Part shown: one piece after another, positions 55,084 to 64,000 of the stretch | How positions within the stretch are numbered: position 1 is the first letter of the stretch | Layout of the letters: each line of letters opens with the position of its first letter | NCBI RefSeq assembly: GCF_000380145.1 | Contig: NZ_KB904587.1 | Coordinates: 60,899 to 124,898 of the forward strand | Direction of reading: 5' to 3' | Source of the DNA: Streptococcus thoraltensis DSM 12221 | Lineage (GTDB): Bacteria; Bacillota; Bacilli; Lactobacillales; Streptococcaceae | Length of the DNA: 64,000 nucleotides | The notes under the pieces: model-generated | The model's database searches: none | The model's input: only the letters and a program-made list of their open reading frames with translations | What the model was told of the DNA's origin: nothing | Made by a program: the position numbers and the translations under genes

Positions 55084-55191
55084 TATACTCAATGAAAATC
55101 AAAAGCAGACTAGGCGACACAGATAGCAGACAGAACTGAAGGTCATCAAATCAAGTCAACAAGGTCTGCTGTTAATTTTCGAAGAGTATTA
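55084..55191. repeat. BOX-like streptococcal repeat
   Basis: Starts TATACTCAATGAAAATCAAA and ends TTTTCGAAGAGTATTA, which are the two ends of pneumococcal BOX elements; the middle is shorter than usual (one unit, with GCAGAC/GTCTGC pairing). Confidence 0.7.
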
Positions 55192-55500
55192 GCTGGATAT
55201 CAGATGTATCAAAGCTTAATAGATAAGCTCAATCAGGCAATTCAAAACTATCCCTCAGAGGAGTTTCTCTGAAGCATACCAGATTCTATTGACCATTCCT
55301 AGAGGTAATGCTAACTGCCCTGCTCTTGTCTTGGCAGAGATTGAATCAGAACTGATCAAAGGCATAGAATCCAAATTGGTTGCGATTATAGCCGGTTTTT
55401 TCTTTGTGAAACATACGGCACCTTTACAAGCTCTTTTCTTTTATTATAGCCCAAAACTAGTAAAAAGCCCTCAGAAACTTAATTCTAAGGACTTATTTTA
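55192..55500 (+). pseudogene. IS relic, possibly IS110-family transposase C-terminus
   Basis: Frames read YQMYQSLIDKLNQAIQNYPS, a stop, then IPRGNANCPALVLAEIESEL, which resembles the IPGxGxxTAxxLLAEI motif of IS110-type transposases. Several stops and shifts; the N-terminal part is absent. Confidence 0.4.
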
Positions 55501-55880
55501 ATGTTTTTGCGACCCATTATCACTGATTAACTAAGGTCATAAAAAAATAGAACTTGAAAGAAAGATAACTAGATATTTATAAAATAATAAGCCTTGACTA
55601 AAAAATCTCCAACAAAAACATCAAAGATAAAGCAATAATCATCTTCTGATGCTTTTAGTAGTTTATATACTCTTGCCAAAATACTATAACATTGGTCTTG
55701 GATGACTATCATCGAAAATAGAAAGGCAAAGAACAATAAAGTTGCAAAAACCCCGACATGAATAATTGAACAAACGGTTTCATGTCAAATAGATACCCCA
55801 GACCTTGCGTCATTAGGATATTAACCACAATGTCCAATAATCATCGTTCTAATTTTCTAAAACCATAAATGACTACAAAA
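55501..55880. other. Intergenic region, 380 bp
   Basis: No gene, no clear hairpin. Possibly decayed continuation of the membrane-protein gene downstream of 55881 on the minus strand. Nothing else seen. Confidence 0.35.
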
Positions 55881-56279
55881 CTAGTTTGAATCAGTCATAT
55901 CAATACTTAAGTCAACATTTAGTAAACAGAGCAAGAAAAGCATTAGGAAATTAAATGCAAATACATTTAAAAAGAAGTAAACATTGTAAGGTTCTGATCC
56001 GAAAGCCATAACGAATAAAAAAGACCCTATAAAAGCGAAAAGCACACGTCTTTTAACAATCATCACTTTCTTATAGCGTGCAAAGGAATCTTGCCAACTC
56101 AATAAGGGGCGATCGCACCCTAAACCATATAAAAAGACTATCAAATAAGCAAAAGCAATGACAATTGTTAAAAAGCTAAACCTTATTAGCGACATCTTGA
56201 AAATACAACTCAAAATTGCATTTATCACAATAGCGAGGCTCAAGATTATCAGTGCTCGCTTCCCTTTTTCTCTTAGCAT
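55881..56279 (-). CDS. Small four-helix membrane protein
   Basis: About 132 residues from the second ATG, which gives better spacing from TTTAGGAG. Helices at about 8-25, 30-50, 68-85 and 90-118. It follows the CPBP gene by 18 bp and is probably co-transcribed. No family recognised. Confidence 0.6.
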   Translation of the reverse strand: MLREKGKRALIILSLAIVINAILSCIFKMSLIRFSFLTIVIAFAYLIVFLYGLGCDRPLLSWQDSFARYKKVMIVKRRVLFAFIGSFLFVMAFGSEPYNVYFFLNVFAFNFLMLFLLCLLNVDLSIDMTDSN

Positions 56280-56299
56280 CATAAACTCCTAAACTTTAC

Positions 56300-57007
56300 T
56301 CAAATCACTCCCATTAGCAAGAGGATATAATTAAAAACTGAAAAAATAACAATCAAACCATTATTCATCATATGAACAACGATGGAATCGCGGATATTTT
56401 CTTCGCGTCTAAAAGCAAAAAAGAAAACACTACCTAATGCAAAATACATAATTAATTCTATTGGTTTAAAAGCATGCATTAAAGCAAAAATCAAGGAACT
56501 AACAAGCCATTTTGCCCATTTATTATCTTTTTTAAAGAAATAACGACTGAAAAATCCTCTAAAGGTCAATTCTTCTAGGACTGGCGCAAAAAAGCCAATC
56601 ATGACTTGAAAAGCCACAAAATAAAGAGGAAACATATTCTTCAAATCACTAGCACTGGCTTGTAAAGCTGCATCATTAGCTGACATAGCATTACCAGTTA
56701 ATTTTTGTAACAAAAGAGTTCCTACAACAGCAACAAGACGCGCCCCGAAGAAGAATAACACTGCAATCCCCAACTCTTCCAAAGTGAATGGTCTACCAGT
56801 GATTTTATAATCTTCTTTTTTGAGATAAGTTTTCCAAACCTTGCGAATAATCAAAAAAGCAAGCACTAAATAAAGAAGACCAAAGACCCACTGCAACATT
56901 ATTGGCGTCTTACTTTGATTTCCAATCAAAATCATAGGCATCACATTAACCCCTATGACTAGGAGAACCAAACCAATAAATTTAATAATACGATTAAATA
57001 AAGACAT
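56300..57007 (-). CDS. CPBP-family intramembrane metalloprotease
   Basis: About 235 residues from ATG at 57007 (AAGGAG, 7 nt). Six or more helices with the ABI/CPBP motifs: LEELTFRGFFSRYF (EExxxR type, about residue 145), FALMHAF (FxxxH) and VVHMMNN (HxxxN). Related proteins act as self-immunity factors of bacteriocins. A LytTR-type repeat pair stands upstream, as for bacteriocin-linked genes, but no bacteriocin gene is seen nearby. Confidence 0.8.
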   Translation of the reverse strand: MSLFNRIIKFIGLVLLVIGVNVMPMILIGNQSKTPIMLQWVFGLLYLVLAFLIIRKVWKTYLKKEDYKITGRPFTLEELGIAVLFFFGARLVAVVGTLLLQKLTGNAMSANDAALQASASDLKNMFPLYFVAFQVMIGFFAPVLEELTFRGFFSRYFFKKDNKWAKWLVSSLIFALMHAFKPIELIMYFALGSVFFFAFRREENIRDSIVVHMMNNGLIVIFSVFNYILLLMGVI

Positions 57008-57117
57008 ATTAAAACTCCTTTTTCTGAATGTCATTAAATGTTTACAGTTAAGTCATTACGACATGACCTTAACATGATATTAGTATAGCAAAAAAATATC
57101 GTTAAATGATCACTGTT

Positions 57118-57147
57118 TCCTAAACAGTCATTCAATCGTCCTAAACG
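57118..57147. promoter_or_regulatory. LytTR-type direct-repeat operator, CPBP gene
   Basis: On the minus strand CGTTTAGGA (57147-57139) and TGTTTAGGA (57126-57118) repeat with a 21-bp period. A -10 TATACT follows 30 bp on (near 57083). This is the layout of ComE/BlpR/FasA-type regulator sites. Confidence 0.6.
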
Positions 57148-57435
57148 GTATTTTTTGTTAAAAATCTTTCAAAATTGTTATCAATAAAGCTCGTGATAAT
57201 CCAATTTATTTCAAAAAAATGGCTCTATACTTTCTGTAGTTGGTAACTCCACAGCAAGGGGTAATGGGATTTTGTGAGCTTGATAAAAACTTTGGGACTA
57301 AGCTAGAGATAGCAAGAATGATTCTAATATAGGTTATCAATAGTTAATTTCATACAAAAACACCCCAATCGTTAGATTTTTTGTCTAACTTTTGGGGTGC
57401 GGGTCATATTTTGCTACACGATACTCCTGTTCAGC
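57148..57435. other. Intergenic region between CPBP and Bsp-like genes
   Basis: 288 bp. A stem ACCCCAA(TCGTTAG..CTAAC)TTTTGGGGT around 57362-57398 pairs CACCCCAA with TTGGGGTG and serves as the terminator of the Bsp-like gene on the minus strand. Nothing else seen. Confidence 0.5.
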
Positions 57436-59829
57436 TTAATAATCAATAGCAACATAGCGTCTTAAGCCACTAAAGCTCATGTAAGATAACCAGTAATGAC
57501 CGTCTACATTCACAACCTTATCATAATTAACAGAAGAACCTTCACTATAATAAGCTAACTCAGGACTTGATAGTTTTGGTTGAGCTTTAACAGAAGCGCG
57601 TTTACTGAAGGTATAGGTGCCTTGTGATGGTAAGTTCATTTGACTTGTGCCAGTGCTTGGTTTAACACTACCATAGTCACCACCTTGGAAACCATAATAC
57701 TCCTCAAGTGATAACCCAGAATCATAAATTTCTCTTGCCTCTTTACCGACATAACGAAGGTGCCAAGCTTCTTGCATAAAGCCTGTAATAGCTTCTTTTC
57801 CCGGTTGATAGCGCACAACAAATCCATACTCATGGGCGTGATTTTGAACCCATGCACTAGCCTCTTTATCTTCCAAAAGACGACCACTCCTGTCGGTCAA
57901 GTCATAAGCCAACCCTGTTTGGTGTTCACTATAACCTGGTCTTGCTGAATAGCGATCTGCCGCAGCTTGTCCATCACGATTAACATAAGACTGATACACT
58001 CTAGCTTGAGTATTGTAACTTCTAAAACCACTATAGCCGTAGCCCACATTGTAACCTTTGGCAATCATATCATCACGAAGTTTAACAAAAGCTGCTTTAG
58101 CCGTTGGATCTTCACCTGGATTGTATTGGGCAGATAGTGGATATTTTTTATTAACCACTAAGACATCACCATATTTACCAGCCACACTGTAGTAAGAACC
58201 ATTAAAAGTCACTTTTTGTTTTGAAGTGCTAGAGGTTACTGGCTTTACCACTGTTTTAGCTGGTAAGGTGATCCTGGTAGATAGGATACCTTTTAATTGA
58301 CCAACGCCATAGTCATAATAGAGATGGACATGGTAGTCACCCGTATTTTCCTTGTGGTCCTTGCTTGCTACTTTTACTTGATAGGTATTATTAGCTTGTT
58401 TTTGGGCAGTATACCATATCAAGTCATCTTGACCACCTTGCTCTGACCAGACAGGCACTTTAATAGCCTTAATAGTAGTTGGTGAAGAGACTTCTGAAAT
58501 AGTTACTGTAAAACCTTCATTTGAAATATCCTTAATAGCCATGCGACCATAAAGCTTGAGGCTGCTGGTTGGTTTTACGTCTTCTTCAGATTGTGGTTTT
58601 TCGTTATTATTTGCTTGTTTTATTTGACCTAAATCAACATAACGACGTGTGCCACCATAGCTGATATATGACAACCATTGATGACCATCATTTTCAAGAT
58701 AGCGGTCGTAATTAACCTTGTCACCTTGATGATAGACGAATTCGGTCTTCGCTGCCACTTCAGGTTTATTCTTGATGGCACTATCTTTCGTAAAAGTATA
58801 GGTTCCAGATTGAGAAATGACCTTAACTTCTTCTTTTGGCATCTCTTCTTCAATTGGAGTAAGTTTTTGATTATCTGTTGGCGTTTCGACTGGCACATCC
58901 TTAACCTTTGAAAGGGCAACATAACGGCGTGTACCGCTGTAACTCACATAAGACAGCCACTGAAAGTTATCAGCAATCAATGTTTTATCATAATTGATTG
59001 ATTCTCCCTTATTAAAAGTAAATTCTGTCTTTGCAGCAGTATTAGGAGCATTTTTCACCGCAACTTCTTCTGTAAAACGGTAAGTGCCACTTTTAGCAAG
59101 TGTTTGAGAATCTTTTGGGACATCTTGGGTATCTTTTGACTCAGTCTTGGGAAGATTTTTCATTACCTTCCCAAGAGGCGCATAGCGTCTAACCCCACTA
59201 TATGAAAGATAAGTCAACCAATGATAGCCATCTTTCGTTACCAGATTGTCATAGAAAACTTTATCACCCTTTTTAACATAGAATTGGACAGGTGCAGACA
59301 GCCTAGCTTCATTACGAATATCAGTACGTTCTGGATAGATATAAGTACCTTGTTTTGGAAGTCTTGGTGTTTCAATCTCTTCTGTCATGACTTCAGATGC
59401 TGCTTGACTTGCAGAATTCGGCATCATAGTTGGATCCACGTTACTGTTTTCAGCCGTATTTTCTGAAAGAACTTGCGAATGTGCATCCGTCTGGTTAGCC
59501 ATCTCACTTGTAGCCGTCAATGAAATTTCAGAAATGACTTGAGAAGAAGGAACCACCTCCGAACTAGCCACTGACTCTGAACTCACAAGAGATTGACTCA
59601 TAGCATTAGAAGAAACGAGTTCAGGAGATGATGTCATGGTCTCATTACTACTATTGTCTTTCATTAGATGATAGTTATCAATCGCACTAGAACTCGGTGC
59701 AAGATTTTCATCAGCTGAAACCTGACCAGCACAAACAAAGCTCATTCCAAGCAGAATTGATGCCGCACCAAAGGAATATTTTCGAATAGAAAACCGTTGC
59801 TTTTCGTTTGTAACAAAAGATTGCTTCAT
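57436..59829 (-). CDS. Bsp-like surface D,D-carboxypeptidase (M15B) with SH3 repeats
   Basis: 797 residues. YSIRK signal (FSIRKYSFGAASILLGMSFV) with cleavage near VSADE and a Ser-rich linker. Three SH3-like wall-binding repeats (GTYIYPERTDIRNEARLSAP, GTYRFTEEVAVKNAPNTAAK, GTYTFTKDSAIKNKPEVAAK), a GBS-Bsp-like repeat (about 425-525) and an M15B/VanY peptidase (about 560-720) follow. The peptidase has zinc ligands in SEHQTGLAYDLTDR (His, Asp) and EAWHLRYVG (His). A fourth SH3 repeat ends at YVAIDY. No LPXTG, so it is held by the repeats. It trims D-Ala from wall peptides and shapes the cell. Confidence 0.88.
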   Translation of the reverse strand: MKQSFVTNEKQRFSIRKYSFGAASILLGMSFVCAGQVSADENLAPSSSAIDNYHLMKDNSSNETMTSSPELVSSNAMSQSLVSSESVASSEVVPSSQVISEISLTATSEMANQTDAHSQVLSENTAENSNVDPTMMPNSASQAASEVMTEEIETPRLPKQGTYIYPERTDIRNEARLSAPVQFYVKKGDKVFYDNLVTKDGYHWLTYLSYSGVRRYAPLGKVMKNLPKTESKDTQDVPKDSQTLAKSGTYRFTEEVAVKNAPNTAAKTEFTFNKGESINYDKTLIADNFQWLSYVSYSGTRRYVALSKVKDVPVETPTDNQKLTPIEEEMPKEEVKVISQSGTYTFTKDSAIKNKPEVAAKTEFVYHQGDKVNYDRYLENDGHQWLSYISYGGTRRYVDLGQIKQANNNEKPQSEEDVKPTSSLKLYGRMAIKDISNEGFTVTISEVSSPTTIKAIKVPVWSEQGGQDDLIWYTAQKQANNTYQVKVASKDHKENTGDYHVHLYYDYGVGQLKGILSTRITLPAKTVVKPVTSSTSKQKVTFNGSYYSVAGKYGDVLVVNKKYPLSAQYNPGEDPTAKAAFVKLRDDMIAKGYNVGYGYSGFRSYNTQARVYQSYVNRDGQAAADRYSARPGYSEHQTGLAYDLTDRSGRLLEDKEASAWVQNHAHEYGFVVRYQPGKEAITGFMQEAWHLRYVGKEAREIYDSGLSLEEYYGFQGGDYGSVKPSTGTSQMNLPSQGTYTFSKRASVKAQPKLSSPELAYYSEGSSVNYDKVVNVDGHYWLSYMSFSGLRRYVAIDY

Positions 59830-60013
59830 AACCCCATCCTCATTTCTATATCCTTTACCTTTATTATAAACTTCAAATCACCATTTGTCAAATAAATTTA
59901 TAATTTTTGTAACATAAATGAAACATTATTTTTGTATAGAAACATCTTCATATTTATAAAAATAAAGAAGTATTGCTTTATCCTAAAGGGTTTTATAACA
60001 TTTTTTCTCCAAA

Positions 60014-60043
60014 TCCTAAACAGTCATTTAACTTTTCCAAACG
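60014..60043. promoter_or_regulatory. LytTR-type direct-repeat operator, Bsp-like gene
   Basis: On the minus strand CGTTTGGAA (60043-60035) and TGTTTAGGA (60022-60014) are again 21 bp apart, and AATGACTGTTTAGGA is shared word for word with the CPBP operator. Distance to the start codon is about 185 bp, so the promoter must lie between. Confidence 0.5.
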
Positions 60044-60048
60044 CAAAG

Positions 60049-60218
60049 AAAAAGAGTCTGGAACAAAAAGATTTTGATTTTTGAAATTCTGTATCATCAA
60101 TTCTTTAAATTGAGACATTAGACATAAAAAGCGAACAAGACAGAATTCTGAAGGGCAGAAAACTAGTTTTGTTCGCTTTTTATATTTAGGGTTGAACTTT
60201 TTTTGTCCCAGCCTCCTT
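60049..60218. repeat. Dispersed inverted-repeat element, copy 2
   Basis: Ends AAAAAGAGTCTGGAACAAAA and TTTTTTGTCCCAGCCTCCTT are inverted; inside, AAAAAGCGAACAA pairs with TTGTTCGCTTTTT. Related to 2052-2309 by its ends, not by its middle. Confidence 0.6.
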
Positions 60219-60231
60219 CAACTTATTCTAG

Positions 60232-60355
60232 TATAGTCAAATGAATTACCTTTCAGACAAGGAACGAAAGAAGCGGACAGTACTTGATTTTCATTACTTA
60301 TGAATAGGGCAAGTCGAAAGTGAACATGTATCAAAGTTAATTCCAAAGACTATAA
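60232..60355. repeat. Dispersed ~120-bp repeat, copy 2
   Basis: Begins TATAGTCAAATGAATTACCT and ends AATTCCAAAGACTATA with inverted termini. Shares TTTCAGACAAGGAAC, GCGGACAGTACTTGA and AAGTCGAAAG with 54521-54629, and has an extra 15-bp insert. No coding capacity. Confidence 0.6.
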
Positions 60356-60542
60356 AATCAAATTGACGCGGTGGGTGATGAGCATCTTCATCAGCTTTTT
60401 AGCTCCAAAGATAATATCATTAACTGGGCGGGCGGTGGGAAAAATAATCAATCCGCTGGATTATTTTAGCCTAAGCCTAGAAACCAGAGAACGAGGTCCT
60501 TTTGTCTTTGTTAGCGTTCTTTCCCACTCTTTCTCATATGTT

Positions 60543-62084
60543 TTAAATCATTTCATTAAAATCCCAAACTTCCGTCCAACCTTGATAAAATTCAGGTTCG
60601 TGACAGACCATAAGAATAGAACCTTTATAGGCTTGGAGCGCCCGACTAAGTTCAGCTTTCGCATCAGCATCTAAATGATTGGTTGGTTCATCCAAGATTA
60701 AAACATTATTTTCACGGTTCATTAGCAGACAGAAACGAACCTTTGCCTGTTCACCACCTGAAAGAACTTGGATTTGACTTTCGATATGTTTCGAGGTCAA
60801 GCCACATTTTGCCAAGGCGGCACGAACTTCTGCTTGATTCAAAGCCGGAAAAGCATCCCAAACCGCTTCCAGTGGTGTTTGACGATTACCACCAGCAACT
60901 TCTTGCTCAAAGTAACCAATCTCTAGAAAATCACCGGTTTCTACTACTCCTTCAAGAGGCTTGATTTCGCCCAAAAGGCTCTTCAAAAGGGTTGTTTTTC
61001 CAATACCATTGGCACCTGTGATAGCCACCTTTTGATTACGCTCAAAAGTTAAGTTCAAAGGTTTTCTAGTCAAGGGACGATCATAACCAATCACCAAATC
61101 CTTAGTTTGGAAGATAAAACGGCTTGGAGTACGAGATTCCTTAAAATGAAATTCTGGTTTTGGTTTTTCCTTATCAAGCTCAATTAAGTCCATCTTATCT
61201 AGCTTCTTCTGACGAGACATAGCCATATTACGCGTTGCAACACGCGCCTTGTTTCGTTGGACAAAATCCTGTAAGTCAGCGATTTCCTTTTGTTGACGCT
61301 CATAAGCAGCCTCTTTTTGAGCCTTCTTCATCGCATAAACGTCTTGGAATTGATAATAATCACCAGAATATCGAACCAAATCTTGATTTTCAACATGATA
61401 AACGATATTAATCACATCATTTAAAAATGGAATATCATGGGAAATAAGGACAAAGGCATTTTCATAATTCTGCAGATAACGCTTAAGCCAGTCAATGTGC
61501 TCCGCATCCAAATAGTTAGTCGGCTCATCAAGTAGAAGAATGTCTGGTTTCTCAAGCAATAGTTTTGCTAAGAGGATTTTAGTACGTTGACCACCAGAAA
61601 GCTCTGTCACATCAGAATCCATACCAAAATCCATGACACCTAAAGCACGTGCTACTTCATCAATCTTAGCATCCAAGGTATAGAAGTCACGCGATTCCAA
61701 ACGATCCTGCAACTCGCCAACTTCTTCCATAAGAGCATCAACATCGGCACCTTCATCAGCCATAGACATATAAATGTCGTTGATACGGGCTTCCGTTTTA
61801 AAGAGATCATCAAAAGCCGTGCGTAAAACATCGCGAACAGATTGACCTGCCTCAAGAACAGTATGCTGATCCAAATAACCAGCTGTGACATACTTAGACC
61901 ATTCAATCTTACCTTCATCAGGCTGCAAATGTCCTGTCACAATACTCATGAAGGTTGATTTCCCCTCACCGTTTGCTCCGACAAGACCGATATGTTCGCC
62001 TTTTAAAAGACGAAACGATACATTTTCAAAAATAGCACGGTCACCAAAACCGTGACTAAGATTTTTAACTTCTAAAATACTCAT
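60543..62084 (-). CDS. ABC-F family ATPase (translation factor)
   Basis: 513 residues, two ABC domains and no membrane segment. Walker A GANGEGKST and GANGIGKTT; signatures LSGGQRTKILLAKLL and LSGGEQAKVRFCLLM; Walker B ILLLDEPTNYLDAEH and VLILDEPTNHLDADA. A linker of about 80 charged residues (KIDEVARALG to RQKKLDKMD region) separates them. ABC-F proteins act on ribosomes; a resistance role cannot be decided from this sequence. It is of the YbiT/YkpA-like chromosomal type. Confidence 0.9.
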   Translation of the reverse strand: MSILEVKNLSHGFGDRAIFENVSFRLLKGEHIGLVGANGEGKSTFMSIVTGHLQPDEGKIEWSKYVTAGYLDQHTVLEAGQSVRDVLRTAFDDLFKTEARINDIYMSMADEGADVDALMEEVGELQDRLESRDFYTLDAKIDEVARALGVMDFGMDSDVTELSGGQRTKILLAKLLLEKPDILLLDEPTNYLDAEHIDWLKRYLQNYENAFVLISHDIPFLNDVINIVYHVENQDLVRYSGDYYQFQDVYAMKKAQKEAAYERQQKEIADLQDFVQRNKARVATRNMAMSRQKKLDKMDLIELDKEKPKPEFHFKESRTPSRFIFQTKDLVIGYDRPLTRKPLNLTFERNQKVAITGANGIGKTTLLKSLLGEIKPLEGVVETGDFLEIGYFEQEVAGGNRQTPLEAVWDAFPALNQAEVRAALAKCGLTSKHIESQIQVLSGGEQAKVRFCLLMNRENNVLILDEPTNHLDADAKAELSRALQAYKGSILMVCHEPEFYQGWTEVWDFNEMI

Positions 62085-62137
62085 AATAATCCTTTACAGT
62101 GACAATTCAATCTCTACCATTATAACGTAAATGAGCC

Positions 62138-62174
62138 TAAAAAGAAAATAGCCAGACAAAAATCTAGCTATTTT
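62138..62174 (-). terminator. xpt terminator
   Basis: AAAATAGC (62145-62152) pairs with GCTATTTT (62167-62174); CUUUUU follows on the minus strand. Confidence 0.75.
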
Positions 62175-62180
62175 AGCCTA

Positions 62181-62762
62181 CTACGCATCTGCTCTGGCAA
62201 ATACAGGTTTTCCATCTTTAAATCTAGCGATACGAGCTAATGACGTAACCTTTACTTTCATATCTTCAAGCAACCGACGACCATCTTGGAAAGATTTCTC
62301 GATAACAATGCCAACACCTTCAACCTGTGCACCAGCTTGTTCAATGATTTCAATCAATCCTTTGGCAGCTTGTCCATTAGCAAGAAAATCATCAACGATT
62401 AAGACCTTGTCGTCTTTTTCTAAGAATTTCCCAGCGATAGATACCGTTGAAGTTACTTGTTTGGTAAATGAATAGACTTCAGTCGTTAGGATGCCTTCTG
62501 TCATGGTAATATTTTTATGTTTTTTAGCAAAAATCATGGGAACATCAAGCGCTTCTGCCGCATAGACTGCAGGAGCTATTCCTGATGCTTCAATAGTCAC
62601 CACTTTGGTGATATTAGCTTCCTTATAGGCATCCGCAAACACTTGCCCGATAGCTTTCATTAATTTGTAATCCACTTGATGGGTTAAAAAAGAATCAACT
62701 TTAAGGATGTTATCTCCCAAAATTTGTCCATCTTTTAAAATCCGTTCTTCCAATAGTTGCAT
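62181..62762 (-). CDS. xpt: Xanthine phosphoribosyltransferase
   Basis: 193 residues. PRPP-binding motif [20 protein letters not shown] at about 122-141; start [20 protein letters not shown] as in the family. Converts xanthine and PRPP to XMP in purine salvage. GAAGGAGTTATC before ATG. No guanine riboswitch is visible upstream, and no pbuX follows. Confidence 0.93.
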   Translation of the reverse strand: MQLLEERILKDGQILGDNILKVDSFLTHQVDYKLMKAIGQVFADAYKEANITKVVTIEASGIAPAVYAAEALDVPMIFAKKHKNITMTEGILTTEVYSFTKQVTSTVSIAGKFLEKDDKVLIVDDFLANGQAAKGLIEIIEQAGAQVEGVGIVIEKSFQDGRRLLEDMKVKVTSLARIARFKDGKPVFARADA

Positions 62763-62880
62763 GATAACTCCTTCTTTTTAATCCCCAAATCTGAGTGAAG
62801 GGACAAGTATCCCTAGCCAAATCAAGTAAATCGTAATCATTATAACGTTTATCCTATCACGTTTTAAAGGATTTTCCTAG

Positions 62881-62908
62881 AAAAAAGAGCGCCTAGAAAC
62901 GCTCTTTT
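62881..62908 (-). terminator. guaC terminator
   Basis: AAAAGAGCG (62883-62891) pairs with CGCTCTTTT (62900-62908); U tract at the minus-strand end. Confidence 0.85.
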
Positions 62909-62918
62909 ACGAATAATC

Positions 62919-63902
62919 TTAGATAGAATCACCGTTCCAGATTGAGTTTTTAACGATGACATAGTCAACAAATTTCAAGCTTTCGACATCCTTACCACCT
63001 GCGTAAGAGATTGATGATTGTAAATCTTGCTCCATTTCTGTCAAGGTATCTTGAAGATGTCCTTTTGTTGGGAGGAGAATTTTCTTACCTTCAACGTTTT
63101 TGTGCTCACCTTTTTGGTATTCCGATGCTGAACCATAGTATTCTTTAAAGGTTTCACCATCAACTTCCACTGTTTTACCCGGACTTTCAATGTGTCCAGC
63201 AAAGAGTGAACCAATCATAACCATGCTAGCACCAAAACGGATTGATTTAGCGATGTCACCATGAGTACGCACACCACCATCTGCGATAATTGGTTTGCGG
63301 GCAGCTTTTGAGCACCAACGAAGAGCAGCCAATTGCCAGCCACCAGTACCAAAGCCAGTTTTCACTTTAGTGATACATACTTTACCAGGACCAATACCAA
63401 CTTTAGTAGCATCTGCACCAGCATTTTCTAATTCACGAACCCCTTCTGGTGTTCCCACGTTACCTGCGATAACAAAAGTTTCAGGAAGTTCAGCTTTGAT
63501 ATGTTTAATCATTTTGATAACACTGTCTGCATGACCGTGAGCAATATCAATAGTGATAAATTCTGGCACATCATCCTTTAATGACGTTACAAAATCGTAT
63601 TCGTATTCTTTTACACCCACTGAGATTGAAGCAATCAGACCTTGCTCGTGCATACGTTTGATAAATGGTTTACGAGCCTCTTCATCAAAGCGGTGCATAA
63701 TATAAAAGTAGCCGCCTTTAGCCAATTGCTCAGCAACTGCTTCATCAATAATTGTCTGCATGTTGGCAGGAACAACAGGCATTTTGAAAGTATAGTTACC
63801 TAATTTTACGGTTGTATCAGCTTCTGAACGGCTATTGATGATACATTTGTTAGGCACTAATTGAATATCTTCATAGTCAAAAACTGGTAAATCACTAAAC
63901 AT
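62919..63902 (-). CDS. guaC: GMP reductase
   Basis: About 327 residues from ATG at 63902 (GAGG, 6 nt), giving [20 protein letters not shown], the normal start; an in-frame ATG further out lies beyond the family N-terminus. IMPDH/GMPR barrel with active Cys in [15 protein letters not shown] (about 175) and NADPH/GMP motifs [19 protein letters not shown]. Converts GMP to IMP. Intact. Confidence 0.95.
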   Translation of the reverse strand: MFSDLPVFDYEDIQLVPNKCIINSRSEADTTVKLGNYTFKMPVVPANMQTIIDEAVAEQLAKGGYFYIMHRFDEEARKPFIKRMHEQGLIASISVGVKEYEYDFVTSLKDDVPEFITIDIAHGHADSVIKMIKHIKAELPETFVIAGNVGTPEGVRELENAGADATKVGIGPGKVCITKVKTGFGTGGWQLAALRWCSKAARKPIIADGGVRTHGDIAKSIRFGASMVMIGSLFAGHIESPGKTVEVDGETFKEYYGSASEYQKGEHKNVEGKKILLPTKGHLQDTLTEMEQDLQSSISYAGGKDVESLKFVDYVIVKNSIWNGDSI

Positions 63903-64000
63903 AAAAATCCTCATTTCTATTGCAGGAAGGCCATGACAAAGAAAATGAGGAAAAGTTTTTATTTTTCGGTCATTCTTCGTCAAAAACCACACATTCTCTC

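Noticed and set aside
55289..55501. 70-residue plus-strand frame as a real gene
   Set aside because: Best explained as the end of a decayed IS transposase; stops lie directly upstream and no ribosome binding site is present.
60363..60674. 103-residue plus-strand frame before the ABC-F gene end
   Set aside because: It runs into the antisense of the ABC-F 3' end and has no start signal; the gap 60356-60542 holds nothing I can support.
62763..62880. Guanine riboswitch before xpt
   Set aside because: The conserved purine-riboswitch core (TATA..stem, GTTTCTACC, CCGT-type loops) is not seen; only a possible -10 TATAAT.

Overview
The window comes from a low-GC Firmicute, most likely a Streptococcus of the pyogenic group. 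The support is an eight-gene tagatose-6-phosphate lac locus, YSIRK-type and LPXTG surface proteins, a GBS-Bsp-like surface hydrolase, a BOX-like intergenic repeat, and a chromosomal flank of ABC-F ATPase, xpt and guaC. I cannot fix the species from the sequence alone.

Layout. (1) 1-4300: a broken lipase-like gene at the left edge, a lipoprotein, then a convergent pair (ComQ/polyprenyl-synthetase-like gene and a multi-pass membrane protein). The pair is bracketed by a perfect 27-bp inverted repeat and followed 58 bp later by a tyrosine recombinase gene. Each repeat has the arm-spacer-arm form of a tyrosine-recombinase crossover site, so this looks like a phase-variable invertible cassette. (2) 4300-13600: a decayed integrative conjugative element (ICE). 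It holds a frameshifted antigen I/II-like adhesin, an intact three-gene defence operon (AbiEi, AbiEii, HEPN protein) with twin palindromic operators, a deletion junction joining a frameshifted cytosine methyltransferase to the C-terminal half of a conjugation hydrolase, and a RepA-type initiator. (3) 13600-18000: a DUF262/DUF1524 defence protein, a broken ISLre2/UPF0236 transposase (the family that mobilises TnGBS-type conjugative transposons) and an IS3/IS150-group insertion sequence. (4) 18000-45700: a nearly complete TnGBS-like conjugation and replication module, all on the minus strand. From its replication end to its transfer end it has rep genes with iterons, SSB, LPXTG surface proteins, VirB2/VirB6-like proteins, PrgI, VirB4, a lysozyme-M23 hydrolase, two VirB8-like paralogues around an HTH regulator, a VirD4-type coupling protein with its PcfB-like partner, a primase-TSP3-ArdC fusion, MobC, relaxase and a palindrome-rich oriT candidate. 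The operon is studded with intrinsic terminator-like hairpins. (5) 45700-46700: att-like repeats and gene debris at the element/chromosome border. (6) 46700-54400: lacG-E-F-D-C-B-A with divergent lacR, a promoter and a cre site. (7) 54400-64000: repeats and an IS relic, a CPBP protease and a Bsp-like D,D-carboxypeptidase that share a LytTR-type direct-repeat operator, then ABC-F, xpt and guaC.

How the parts fit. The two rep cassettes (12.4-13.4 kb and 45.1-45.7 kb) share gene order, iteron-like repeats and an identical hairpin terminator ahead of the leader gene, and the fragment order at 4.3-13.3 kb is collinear with the intact module. The simplest reading is accretion of two related conjugative elements next to the lac operon, the left one having lost most of its transfer genes. 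Decay signs are common (premature stops or frameshifts in the transposase, methyltransferase, adhesin, both rep-leader genes and one HTH-like gene), but the core transfer genes are open. The strongest candidates for undescribed biology are the invertible prenyl-synthase cassette, the AbiE-HEPN operon and the terminator-studded transfer operon.
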